A stretch of DNA of 7,200 bases from an uncultured Sediminibacterium sp. GTDB lineage: Bacteria; Bacteroidota; Bacteroidia; Chitinophagales; Chitinophagaceae. This document shows, piece after piece, positions 1 to 6,720 of the stretch. The notes beneath the pieces are model-generated. The model did no database searches. It was given only the letters and a program-made list of their open reading frames with translations, and was not told the DNA's origin. The position numbers and the translations under genes are program-made. The first letter of the stretch is position 1, and every line of letters starts with the position of its first letter. Where the stretch lies: NCBI GenBank assembly GCA_937907555.1, contig CALEST010000414.1, positions 1-7,200 on the forward strand, given 5' to 3'.

Positions 1-699
1 AACCTTGCGGCTCAATTCCTTGATAGTAATGGGATCTCCAATATGTTGCAAAAGAATATCTCTTGCCTGATATATTCTTTCCTTGCCACTGTCATCTGCC
101 AAAAACTTACAGGCAAATCCTTCTTCTTTTTCGTGCACCAGACAGTCCATACTGTACAATAACAACTCGTGTACTTTGGCATTCACATAGATATTCTCCA
201 TAGATCCCGAATAACTATGGTTCAACAACGCATCCAGCACATTTCTGTTACGGACACATAGCGGGAACAACTTGGTAAATGCATTGGGATGTTTAAAAGC
301 AAGCACTTCGTCTTTCCGGTTGGCCAATTTTACATTATGCACAAATTGCTTCAGGAAACTGGCTGTAAAATGAAAGGTAAATACATCCATGGTATGCATT
401 TTTCCGCTGCAATTCATGGTAGGCAATTCATTACAGGACCCGCAGCTTCTTTCCGCACAATATTTGTTACCGGAAATACAAAAACGAAGTTCCAGAAAAT
501 TTTCCTTGGGTTTCTTTTCGTTATAATGGTATACCAGCATGCCGCTGTCGTCTGTAATCCAGGCGGGTTGGGCATAATAACGTCGTATGGTGTACTGAAT
601 AGACCCGGGAATATGCTGCTCTTTTTTATAAAGCAGGTCCATGCCGGCATCCAATCCCCCTTTTTGCGCCAGTTTCAATATGTCCATTACTGTATTCAT
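1..699 (-). CDS. AraC-family transcriptional regulator, PchR-like (3' end cut by window edge)
   Basis: This is my own translation of the minus strand: 233 residues open from ATG at 699 to the window edge with no stop. The last visible part (about residues 206-233, ending ITIKELSRKV) reads as the first helices of an AraC-type helix-turn-helix domain. The second helix-turn-helix lies outside the window. Residues 1-200 would be the sensor/dimerisation part. The stretch around 165-185 (ENIYVNAKVHELLLYSMDCL) resembles the helical linker of PchR-like regulators, which in other bacteria respond to siderophores; the ligand here is unknown. An in-frame TAA at 714-712 limits the start to ATG 699 or ATG 687. 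The sensor part is rich in cysteine: C74, C81, C86, C89 and C97 cluster, with C148, C185 and C197 further on. The gene is divergent from gyrB. AraC family is confident; the PchR subgroup is less so. Confidence 0.85.
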   Translation of the reverse strand, partial: MNTVMDILKLAQKGGLDAGMDLLYKKEQHIPGSIQYTIRRYYAQPAWITDDSGMLVYHYNEKKPKENFLELRFCISGNKYCAERSCGSCNELPTMNCSGKMHTMDVFTFHFTASFLKQFVHNVKLANRKDEVLAFKHPNAFTKLFPLCVRNRNVLDALLNHSYSGSMENIYVNAKVHELLLYSMDCLVHEKEEGFACKFLADDSGKERIYQARDILLQHIGDPITIKELSRKV

Positions 700-706
700 C
701 CAACGC

Positions 707-738
707 CAAAATTAATGTATAAACATCTATTTGGCAAA
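707..738 (-). promoter_or_regulatory. Bacteroidota-type promoter of the araC-family gene
   Basis: On the minus strand TTTG (738-735) is followed after 20 bases by TAATTTTG (714-707), an exact fit to the Bacteroidota consensus TTTG ... TAnnTTTG. The two element centres are 26 bases apart, as expected for -33 and -7. The inferred transcription start is near 704-703, only about 4-5 bases before ATG 699, so the transcript would be almost leaderless. No Shine-Dalgarno site is visible. Confidence 0.5.
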
Positions 739-761
739 TCAAGGGCCCTCATTAGCAAATC
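730..761. promoter_or_regulatory. Candidate AraC-type operator: direct repeat with 21-bp period
   Basis: On the minus strand GATTTGCTAAT (761-751) and GATTTGCCAAA (740-730) are near-identical copies in the same orientation, 21 bp apart (two helical turns). That is the usual half-site geometry for AraC-family proteins. The proximal copy covers the -33 element of the regulator's own promoter. Each copy also takes part in a short inverted repeat: GCAAA/TTTGC at 767-755, and ATTTG-C-CAAAT at 739-729. Autoregulation is inference from position and spacing. Confidence 0.35.
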
Positions 762-855
762 TTTTGCATTTCAGGGGCCTAAACGCCGGTTTTCCTTCCT
801 GAAAAAATGGGGAAAACTCAGCCTCTGAAGCAGTCAAAATCCCCCCGAAATCGCC

Positions 856-863
856 TACATTTG
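856..863 (+). promoter_or_regulatory. Candidate -7 element of the gyrB promoter
   Basis: TACATTTG matches the Bacteroidota -7 consensus TAnnTTTG. The expected -33 position (about 832-835) does not contain TTTG or TTG, so this is a half-supported promoter. The implied start near 867 gives a leader of about 40 bases before the gyrB ATG. Confidence 0.35.
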
Positions 864-907
864 TAAGCTTGCAGAATATAACCAAAACGCAAGTGAGACA
901 AGACTTT

Positions 908-2887
908 ATGAGCGACGAATTAGAACAACAACACGCAGCAGAAAACAAAAATTACGGAGCAGATAGTATACAGGTTTTAGAGGGCTTGGAAGCGGTTCGG
1001 AAAAGACCGGCCATGTACATTGGCGATGTAGGGGTTAAAGGTTTGCACCACCTGGTTTACGAAGTGGTAGACAATTCCATTGATGAAGCCCTTGCCGGTT
1101 ATTGTAAAAACATTTTTGTTACCATTCACGAAGACAATTCCATCAGTGTCCAGGACGATGGCCGTGGTATTCCAACTGCCATGCACTCAAAGGAAAAAAA
1201 GAGTGCACTGGAAGTGGTAATGACGGTACTGCACGCTGGAGGTAAGTTCGATAAAAACACATACAAGGTTTCCGGAGGTTTGCATGGTGTGGGGGTGAGT
1301 TGCGTGAACGCACTGAGCACCAAATTGCTGGTAACTGTGCAGAGAGAAGGAAAAATATTTGAACAGGAATATTCTATAGGTGTTCCCAAATACGCTGTTC
1401 GCGAAATTGGCACCAGCGATATCACCGGAACCAAAGTTCATTTCTGGCCGGATGCCAGCATTTTCCAGGAAACCGTTTACAGAAAGGAAATTCTGGAAGG
1501 CAGATTGAGAGAACTGGCTTATCTGAACCGTAAGATTAATATTACCCTTACCGATTTAAGAGAGCTGGACGAAGCAGGAAATGCATACAGCAATCATTTC
1601 TACAGTGAAGGGGGGATTATTGAATTTGTTGAAATGCTGGACAGAAATGCCAACAGGAATCCAATTTTGAATGCTCCTTTATTTGTGGAAGGTCATGATG
1701 AAGCCACCAATGTTGCAGTGGAAGTAGCTTTAACGTATAACGACGATTTTAAAGAGAATATCTTCTCTTATGTAAACAATATCAATACCATTGAAGGTGG
1801 TACCCACGTTACCGGTTTCCGTCAGGCTTTAACCCGTGTATTCAAAAGTTATGGAGATAAGGAAGGGTTATTTGAAAGAGCAAAAGTTACGGTAGAGGGA
1901 GATGATTTCAGAGAAGGCTTAAGTGCTATTATCTCTGTTAAAGTACCTGAGCCACAGTTTGAAGGACAAACAAAAACCAAATTAGGAAATAGCGAAGTGA
2001 GCGGGGTGGTTCAAACTACGGTTGCCCGGGCTCTGGAAGCTTATCTGGAAGAAAATCCTAAAGAAAGCAAGCAGGTGATTTCTAAAATCATTCTGGCTGC
2101 ACAGGCAAGAGTGGCCGCGAAGAAAGCCAGAGACATGGTACAAAGAAAGACCGTATTGTCTGGTGGTGGCTTACCCGGCAAACTGGCAGATTGCAGTGAA
2201 AAAGACCCTGTTAAATGCGAACTATACCTGGTGGAAGGAGACTCTGCAGGTGGTACAGCCAAACAAGGAAGGGACAGAAGCTATCAGGCCATTTTACCTT
2301 TAAGGGGTAAAATCCTGAACGTGGAAAAAGCCATGGAGCACAAGATTTATGAGAACGAGGAAATTCGCAATATGTACACGGCACTGGGTGTAACAGTTGG
2401 AACACCGGAAGATCCCAAAGCCCTGAACATTTCCAAACTAAGGTATCACAAGCTGATTATCATGACGGATGCCGATGTGGACGGATCGCATATTGCCACT
2501 TTGATTCTGACTTTTATCTTCCGTTACATGAAGGAACTGGTAGAACAGGGATGCGTTTACATTGCTCAACCCCCGTTATACCTGGTAAAGAAAGGAAAGG
2601 AACAGGAATACGCATACAGCGAAGAACAAAGAAAAGGCCTGATTGAGAAACTGGGCGGTGGCAAGGAAGACAGCGTTACCATTCAGCGATACAAGGGTCT
2701 GGGTGAGATGAATGCAGAACAGCTTTGGGAAACCACTATGGATCCGTCCAGAAGAACCCTTAAAAGAGTTACTATTGAGAGCGCAGCCGAAGCTGACCGT
2801 ATTTTCAGTATGCTGATGGGCGACGAAGTGGCACCCAGAAGGGAATTCATTGAAAGTCATGCCAAATACGCCAGAATTGACGTTTAA
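908..2887 (+). CDS. gyrB: DNA gyrase subunit B
   Basis: ATP-hydrolysing subunit of DNA gyrase; with GyrA it forms the A2B2 enzyme that introduces negative supercoils and relieves torsion ahead of replication and transcription forks. The protein has 659 residues. The GHKL ATPase domain has E52 (general base) and N56 in EVVDNSIDEA, DDGRGIP at 83-89, the ATP-lid glycines GGLHGVGVS at 123-131, R146 (aminocoumarin-contact position), and T175 in TGT. The transducer domain carries the QTK loop at 354-356. The TOPRIM domain has EGDSAGG (from E443), PLRGKILNVEKA, and the metal-binding DADVD at 521-525. The C-terminal block QRYKGLGEMN (593-602) contacts GyrA. It lacks the roughly 170-residue insert of E. 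coli GyrB, as most bacteria do. I chose ATG 908; an in-frame TTG at 869 would sit at the inferred transcription start and adds 13 residues unlike the family. No clear Shine-Dalgarno is seen. Confidence 0.98.
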   Translation: MSDELEQQHAAENKNYGADSIQVLEGLEAVRKRPAMYIGDVGVKGLHHLVYEVVDNSIDEALAGYCKNIFVTIHEDNSISVQDDGRGIPTAMHSKEKKSALEVVMTVLHAGGKFDKNTYKVSGGLHGVGVSCVNALSTKLLVTVQREGKIFEQEYSIGVPKYAVREIGTSDITGTKVHFWPDASIFQETVYRKEILEGRLRELAYLNRKINITLTDLRELDEAGNAYSNHFYSEGGIIEFVEMLDRNANRNPILNAPLFVEGHDEATNVAVEVALTYNDDFKENIFSYVNNINTIEGGTHVTGFRQALTRVFKSYGDKEGLFERAKVTVEGDDFREGLSAIISVKVPEPQFEGQTKTKLGNSEVSGVVQTTVARALEAYLEENPKESKQVISKIILAAQARVAAKKARDMVQRKTVLSGGGLPGKLADCSEKDPVKCELYLVEGDSAGGTAKQGRDRSYQAILPLRGKILNVEKAMEHKIYENEEIRNMYTALGVTVGTPEDPKALNISKLRYHKLIIMTDADVDGSHIATLILTFIFRYMKELVEQGCVYIAQPPLYLVKKGKEQEYAYSEEQRKGLIEKLGGGKEDSVTIQRYKGLGEMNAEQLWETTMDPSRRTLKRVTIESAAEADRIFSMLMGDEVAPRREFIESHAKYARIDV

Positions 2888-2907
2888 GTAAAAAAGCAGT
2901 ATCTTGT
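2876..2907 (+). promoter_or_regulatory. Weak candidate promoter for the 68-aa gene, overlapping the end of gyrB
   Basis: TTG at 2877-2879 is followed at the right distance by TATCTTGT (2900-2907), an imperfect version of TAnnTTTG. The inferred start is near 2910, giving a leader of about 43 bases that is A/T rich and lacks a Shine-Dalgarno, as is common in Bacteroidota. Read-through from gyrB is equally possible, because no terminator-like hairpin separates the two genes. Confidence 0.25.
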
Positions 2908-2952
2908 TTACCTAACCCAAACCCTATTCATTAAAATTAAATTCAACAAACA

Positions 2953-3159
2953 ATGGACACTTCAAAAATGATTAAAGCATATTGCCTTAAAACAAAGGAA
3001 AAAAATGTACCCATGCACGACGCTGTTATCACCAAAACTGCAAAAGGCGGTTATATGGCAGGTGGACACGATGGCAAGGGAAATAAAATGGCAGCTATCA
3101 TGAGTGAAGCAAAAGCTTTACAGGCAATTGCGGACGGTGTAGCGAAAAAAGGATTCTAA
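2953..3159 (+). CDS. Small conserved-looking protein, 68 aa, function unknown
   Basis: Function not recognised. The 68-residue product is soluble, basic and without a signal peptide or membrane segment. It has an N-terminal AYCLKTKEK stretch (residues 9-17), a glycine/lysine-rich centre (KTAKGGYMAGGHDGKGNKM, about 28-46) and a C-terminal alanine-rich helix (about 47-62) ending in KKGF. The N-terminal stretch and overall rhythm resemble small DUF5679-type proteins (AYCVKCKEK...), but only C11 remains of the cysteines that would bind zinc, so any relation is inference. ATG 2953 follows an A-rich leader; ATG 2968 (M6) is an alternative start. The gene lies 65 bases after gyrB on the same strand, with a strong terminator 22 bases after its stop. 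Codon use and composition match gyrB, and the ordered protein sequence with a clean terminator argues for a real gene. Confidence 0.8.
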   Translation: MDTSKMIKAYCLKTKEKNVPMHDAVITKTAKGGYMAGGHDGKGNKMAAIMSEAKALQAIADGVAKKGF

Positions 3160-3181
3160 TCCGGCTTTAAAAAAGAAACTG

Positions 3182-3206
3182 AACCCCGGCTTGTCCGGGG
3201 TTTTTT
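3182..3206 (+). terminator. Rho-independent terminator after the gyrB / 68-aa gene unit
   Basis: A perfect 8-bp stem, AACCCCGG (3182-3189) with CCGGGGTT (3195-3202), closes a 5-base loop and runs directly into a T tract (3201-3206, continuing ATTT). On the minus strand the same hairpin is followed after three bases by TTTCTTTTTT (3178-3169), so it may also end mfd transcription, whose stop codon lies 33 bases upstream of it. Efficiency in the mfd direction is less certain because the T tract is offset and interrupted. Confidence 0.9.
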
Positions 3207-3235
3207 ATTTGCCCCTATCAGCTGATTGATACAGT

Positions 3236-6200
3236 TTAGGGTGCAGCAGCTTCTACGGGTTTAGCTAAAACAGTCTGGTGCATTTGAGCTAAAAAACGAT
3301 GCATTTCTTCCATCCCCTTTACTGGCTCCACCACCAACAGAAATACCTTCCCGGTTTGTTTTAGCCTTCCTTTATTGGTGCCTGTCTGCAAATAGTCCAG
3401 TACATTTTTAAAGAGGTCAGATTCAAAATAAGGGGAATCGGGCTTATTGATAAAATAGCAACGAAGTACTTCGTCTTTCAGGGTCATTTTCTCAAAGCCC
3501 ATGTCTACTGCGAGTTTCCGGCATTTAACAGTAGTAAACAAATCCTCCACTGCAGCAGGTACCGGACCAAACCGATCCTGTAGCTCAAGATGAAAGTCTG
3601 CCAACTCATTGTCATCTTCACAATTGTCCAGCCGGGTATACAGAGAAAGTCGCTCGGTAATACTTTCTACATAACTATCCGGAATTAAAATTTCCAAATC
3701 GGTATCAATGGTACAATCGCTTACAAAATCGTCCTGCTTGCTGATTTCTTCTTTGAATAAATCCTTGAAAGAAGACCGTTTAAGTTCCTTAATGGCTTCT
3801 TCCAGAATCTTCTGGTACATTTCAAACCCAATCTCGGCCATGAACCCGCTCTGCTCCCCTCCCAGCATATTTCCTGCGCCTCTGATATCCAGGTCTCGCA
3901 TAGCAATCTGAAACCCACTTCCCAAATCACTAAACTGTTCCAATGTCTGCAATCTTTTTCGGGAATCAACAGGTAAAGTACTCATGGGCGGAGCCAGTAA
4001 ATAACAAAATGCTTTTTTATTGCTACGTCCAACCCTGCCTCTTAACTGATGCAAATCACTGAGTCCAAACTGATGTGCATTGTTGACGATGATGGTATTC
4101 ACATTCGGAATATCCACGCCGCTTTCTACTATATTGGTGCAAACCAGCACATCATATTTGCGCTCAATAAAATCCAGAATTTTCTCTTCCAGTTCATGTC
4201 CTTCCAGCTGACCATGGGCATAGCCAATGCTCAGGTCCGGACAAAGCCCCTGAATCAGGGCACTCATTTCTGCCAGCCCCTGAATCCGGTTATGAATAAA
4301 AAATACCTGTCCCCCTCTTTCTGTTTCAAAATAAATGGTATCCCTGATAAAGTCCTGATTAAACACCTGTACTTCCGTCTGAATAGGCTGTCGGTTCGGG
4401 GGTGGTGTATTCATAATACTTAAATCCCTTGCACCCATTAAACTGAATTGCAGGGTCCGGGGGATTGGAGTCGCCGTTAAAGTTAAGCAGTCCACATTGG
4501 TTTTCAGCGTCTTCAGCTTCTCTTTATGCGCCACACCAAATTTCTGCTCTTCGTCAATAATCATGATGCCCAGGTCTTTGAAAGATACTTCTTTGCCCAA
4601 TAAACCATGGGTACCCACTATGATATCAATCTTTCCTTCCTTTACTTTTTGAAGGGTTTCTTTCTTTTCCTTGGCCGATTTAAAACGATTGATATAATCC
4701 ACCGTTACCGGAAAATCCTTGAGTCGGTCTTTGAAAGTTTTATAGTGCTGAAAAGCAAGGATGGTAGTTGGTACCAATATGGCAGCCTGCTTTCCATCTA
4801 CCACCGATTTGAAAGCGGCGCGAATGGCAATCTCCGTTTTTCCAAATCCCACATCCCCACAAACCAACCGATCCATGGGCGCTTCCTGCTCCATATCTCT
4901 TTTTACATCTGCAGTAGCTTTGCTTTGATCCGGAGTATCTTCATATATAAAAGAAGCTTCCAGTTCGGTTTGCAGATAGTTATCCGGTGCATGCGCAAAA
5001 CCCTTCTGTGCCTTGCGTTGAGCGTATAATTTAATCAGGTCAAAAGCAATTTCCTTCACTTTTGCCTTGGTCTTCTCCTTTAAACGATTCCATACATCAC
5101 TACCCAGTTTATTAATCTTGGGTACCGTTCCTTCCTTACCTGTATACTTTGAAATCTTGTGTAAAGAATTGATGTTTACATACAGTATATCACTGTCTTT
5201 GTAAATGATTCTGACCGCTTCCTGAATTTTGCCGTTTACTTCCAATTTTTGCAGACCACTATAGGTTCCTACCCCATGATCAATATGGGTTACATAATCA
5301 CCAGGCTGTAAATCACGTAACGTTTTTAAGGTAAGCGCTTTGTTTTTGTTGTAAGCCTGCTTTACACGGTACTTATGGTAACGTTGAAAAATCTGATGAT
5401 CGGTATAACAAACCAGTTTCAGAGAATGGTCTATAAACCCTTCGTGAATACTGGTACCTACCGGAGTAAACTGAATTTCTGTTTGCAGGTCGGTAAAAAT
5501 AGTGTGCAGTCTTTCCAGCTGCTTTACCTGATCCGCAAAAATATAAATGCTGTAACCCGCACCCTCCAGGGCTTTCAGGTCTTTGATCAATAATTCAAAT
5601 TGCCGGTTGAAAGCAGGTTGAGGTCTGGTTTCAAAAACCAGTTCTTCTTTGGTGAGTTGTGGTTTAAATCCAAACTCAACCAATTTCTTCTGTTGCAGAA
5701 TGGGCAATAAAAGACTGGCTGAGATGAAATCAGCAGCCGATACTGACTTTAAAATATGTTGTTCTTCTTCGTCTTGTTGTTTGGCAAAATAGCCTTCAGA
5801 TTGCAATTGCAAAAAACTTTCAAAATCAGATTCCTGTGTTTTTATTTTCTCTTCAATTACGTCCCAGTCTTTCAGCCAGACAACCGTATTTTCTGGCATA
5901 AACTCAAACAAGGAAATTTTTTCACCCGCATCTGCTCCTGCTGTATCAGGTAAAATATCAACGTTTGGAATGATATTTACCTGCAACAGTTTCCGCTCAC
6001 TCAACTGTGTTTCAGGATCAAAAATGCGGATGCTGTCTACTTCATTCCCAAAGAGTTCAACCCGATAGGGCTTTTCATTTCCAAAAGAATAAATATCCAG
6101 AATACCCCCTCTTAAAGCAAACTGACCTGGTTCATACACAAAATCGGTTCGCTCAAATCCATACATCACAAACAAATCCATTAGGCTCTCTGGCTGAATG

Positions 6201-6661
6201 GTATCATTGGTTTTAATGCTGATGATATTGCTACTGATGGTTCCTGGCAAAATCACTTTTTCAAAAATAGCTTCCGGATAGGTCACTACTATTTTCTTAT
6301 TTCCACCTCCGGACAGTTTGGTTAATGCTTCGGTGCGAAGCATTACATGAGAACTGTTGAGCAGACGGAAATTTTTCCTGTTCTTAAAACTGGAGGGAAA
6401 ATAAAAAAGGTCTAAGGCGCTGGTAAGATTTTCGAGTGTGTTGTGAAAATAAGCTGCTTCTTCAGCATCATTCAGTACAATCAGGTGATTCAAATCTTTA
6501 CCCGCATCATGCTGAAAAACAGCACTCACCATAAATTCCGCACTGCTTCCCTGTAAATTTTTTAGATACAGCTGTTGGGCATCGGCATAGTTTACCCTTT
6601 TCACCAACTGTTCTACCAGGGGTGATTGCAGGTATTGATGCATTAGATGCGGCAGATTCAT
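3236..6661 (-). CDS. mfd: Transcription-repair coupling factor Mfd
   Basis: DNA translocase that recognises RNA polymerase stalled at lesions, pushes it off the template and recruits UvrA for nucleotide excision repair. The protein has 1141 residues from ATG 6661, close to E. coli Mfd (1148). In order: a UvrB-like N-terminal module (YEPGQFALRGGILDIYSFG, about 177-195); the RNA-polymerase-interacting domain (about 442-520, with LQPGDYVTHIDHGVGTYSGL); the superfamily 2 translocase with Walker A GDVGFGKT (602-609), the DEEQ box (703-706), TATPIPRTL (729-737), TNIVESGVDIPN (842-853) and QLRGRVGRS (872-880); the TRG relay (about 916-949, RDLDIRGAGNMLGGEQSG); and the C-terminal regulatory domain (RFGPVPAAVEDLF). 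All key motifs are intact. GTG at 6667 is a possible earlier start, but AAGGA (6674-6670) is spaced correctly only for ATG 6661. The gene converges on the gyrB unit and lies 41 bases after the lipoprotein gene. Confidence 0.98.
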   Translation of the reverse strand: MNLPHLMHQYLQSPLVEQLVKRVNYADAQQLYLKNLQGSSAEFMVSAVFQHDAGKDLNHLIVLNDAEEAAYFHNTLENLTSALDLFYFPSSFKNRKNFRLLNSSHVMLRTEALTKLSGGGNKKIVVTYPEAIFEKVILPGTISSNIISIKTNDTIQPESLMDLFVMYGFERTDFVYEPGQFALRGGILDIYSFGNEKPYRVELFGNEVDSIRIFDPETQLSERKLLQVNIIPNVDILPDTAGADAGEKISLFEFMPENTVVWLKDWDVIEEKIKTQESDFESFLQLQSEGYFAKQQDEEEQHILKSVSAADFISASLLLPILQQKKLVEFGFKPQLTKEELVFETRPQPAFNRQFELLIKDLKALEGAGYSIYIFADQVKQLERLHTIFTDLQTEIQFTPVGTSIHEGFIDHSLKLVCYTDHQIFQRYHKYRVKQAYNKNKALTLKTLRDLQPGDYVTHIDHGVGTYSGLQKLEVNGKIQEAVRIIYKDSDILYVNINSLHKISKYTGKEGTVPKINKLGSDVWNRLKEKTKAKVKEIAFDLIKLYAQRKAQKGFAHAPDNYLQTELEASFIYEDTPDQSKATADVKRDMEQEAPMDRLVCGDVGFGKTEIAIRAAFKSVVDGKQAAILVPTTILAFQHYKTFKDRLKDFPVTVDYINRFKSAKEKKETLQKVKEGKIDIIVGTHGLLGKEVSFKDLGIMIIDEEQKFGVAHKEKLKTLKTNVDCLTLTATPIPRTLQFSLMGARDLSIMNTPPPNRQPIQTEVQVFNQDFIRDTIYFETERGGQVFFIHNRIQGLAEMSALIQGLCPDLSIGYAHGQLEGHELEEKILDFIERKYDVLVCTNIVESGVDIPNVNTIIVNNAHQFGLSDLHQLRGRVGRSNKKAFCYLLAPPMSTLPVDSRKRLQTLEQFSDLGSGFQIAMRDLDIRGAGNMLGGEQSGFMAEIGFEMYQKILEEAIKELKRSSFKDLFKEEISKQDDFVSDCTIDTDLEILIPDSYVESITERLSLYTRLDNCEDDNELADFHLELQDRFGPVPAAVEDLFTTVKCRKLAVDMGFEKMTLKDEVLRCYFINKPDSPYFESDLFKNVLDYLQTGTNKGRLKQTGKVFLLVVEPVKGMEEMHRFLAQMHQTVLAKPVEAAAP

Positions 6662-6669
6662 GTTCACAA

Positions 6670-6674
6670 TCCTT
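6670..6674 (-). promoter_or_regulatory. Ribosome binding site deciding the mfd start
   Basis: AAGGA on the minus strand lies 8 bases before ATG 6661, but only 2 bases before the alternative GTG at 6667. This favours the ATG. It is the clearest Shine-Dalgarno-like site in the window; the other genes lack one. Confidence 0.55.
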
Positions 6675-6686
6675 AAAAAAGGAGTG

Positions 6687-6720
6687 CAAAGATAGGGGAA
6701 GCCTAATAGCTTGCTGCAAA
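6687..6720 (-). promoter_or_regulatory. Candidate mfd promoter at the end of the lipoprotein gene
   Basis: On the minus strand TATCTTTG (6694-6687) matches TAnnTTTG exactly. TTTG (6720-6717) lies 22 bases before it, slightly longer than the usual gap. The TTTG falls inside the last codons of the lipoprotein gene. The implied start near 6684 leaves a leader of about 22 bases containing the AAGGA site, which suggests mfd can be transcribed independently of the gene upstream. Confidence 0.4.

Noticed and set aside
289..828. 179-aa plus-strand open frame in the left part of the window
   Set aside because: It lies antisense to the AraC-family gene and runs into the intergenic promoter region. The protein has no recognisable domain, while the minus strand encodes a clear regulator.
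841..846. Run of six C bases upstream of gyrB as a possible phase-variation tract
   Set aside because: Too short to slip often, and gyrB is an essential gene unlikely to be switched this way.
869..907. TTG-initiated 13-residue N-terminal extension of GyrB
   Set aside because: The TTG lies at the inferred transcription start, the extra residues do not resemble GyrB N-termini, and ATG 908 gives the expected family start (MSDE...).
1126..1441. Overlapping minus-strand open frames inside gyrB (102 and 84 aa)
   Set aside because: Shadows of gyrB; compositionally odd, no start signals and no domains.
3216..3231. Palindrome ATCAGCTGAT (3217-3226) and TATCA/TGATA inverted repeat just after the mfd stop
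   Set aside because: Short, with no T tract after it in either direction. It is better explained as chance sequence beside the real terminator.
4049..5029. Plus-strand open frames of 124 and 140 aa inside mfd
   Set aside because: They are antisense to the highly conserved Mfd translocase domains. No promoter or ribosome site was found, and the hydrophobic-looking stretches come from the reverse strand of conserved codons.
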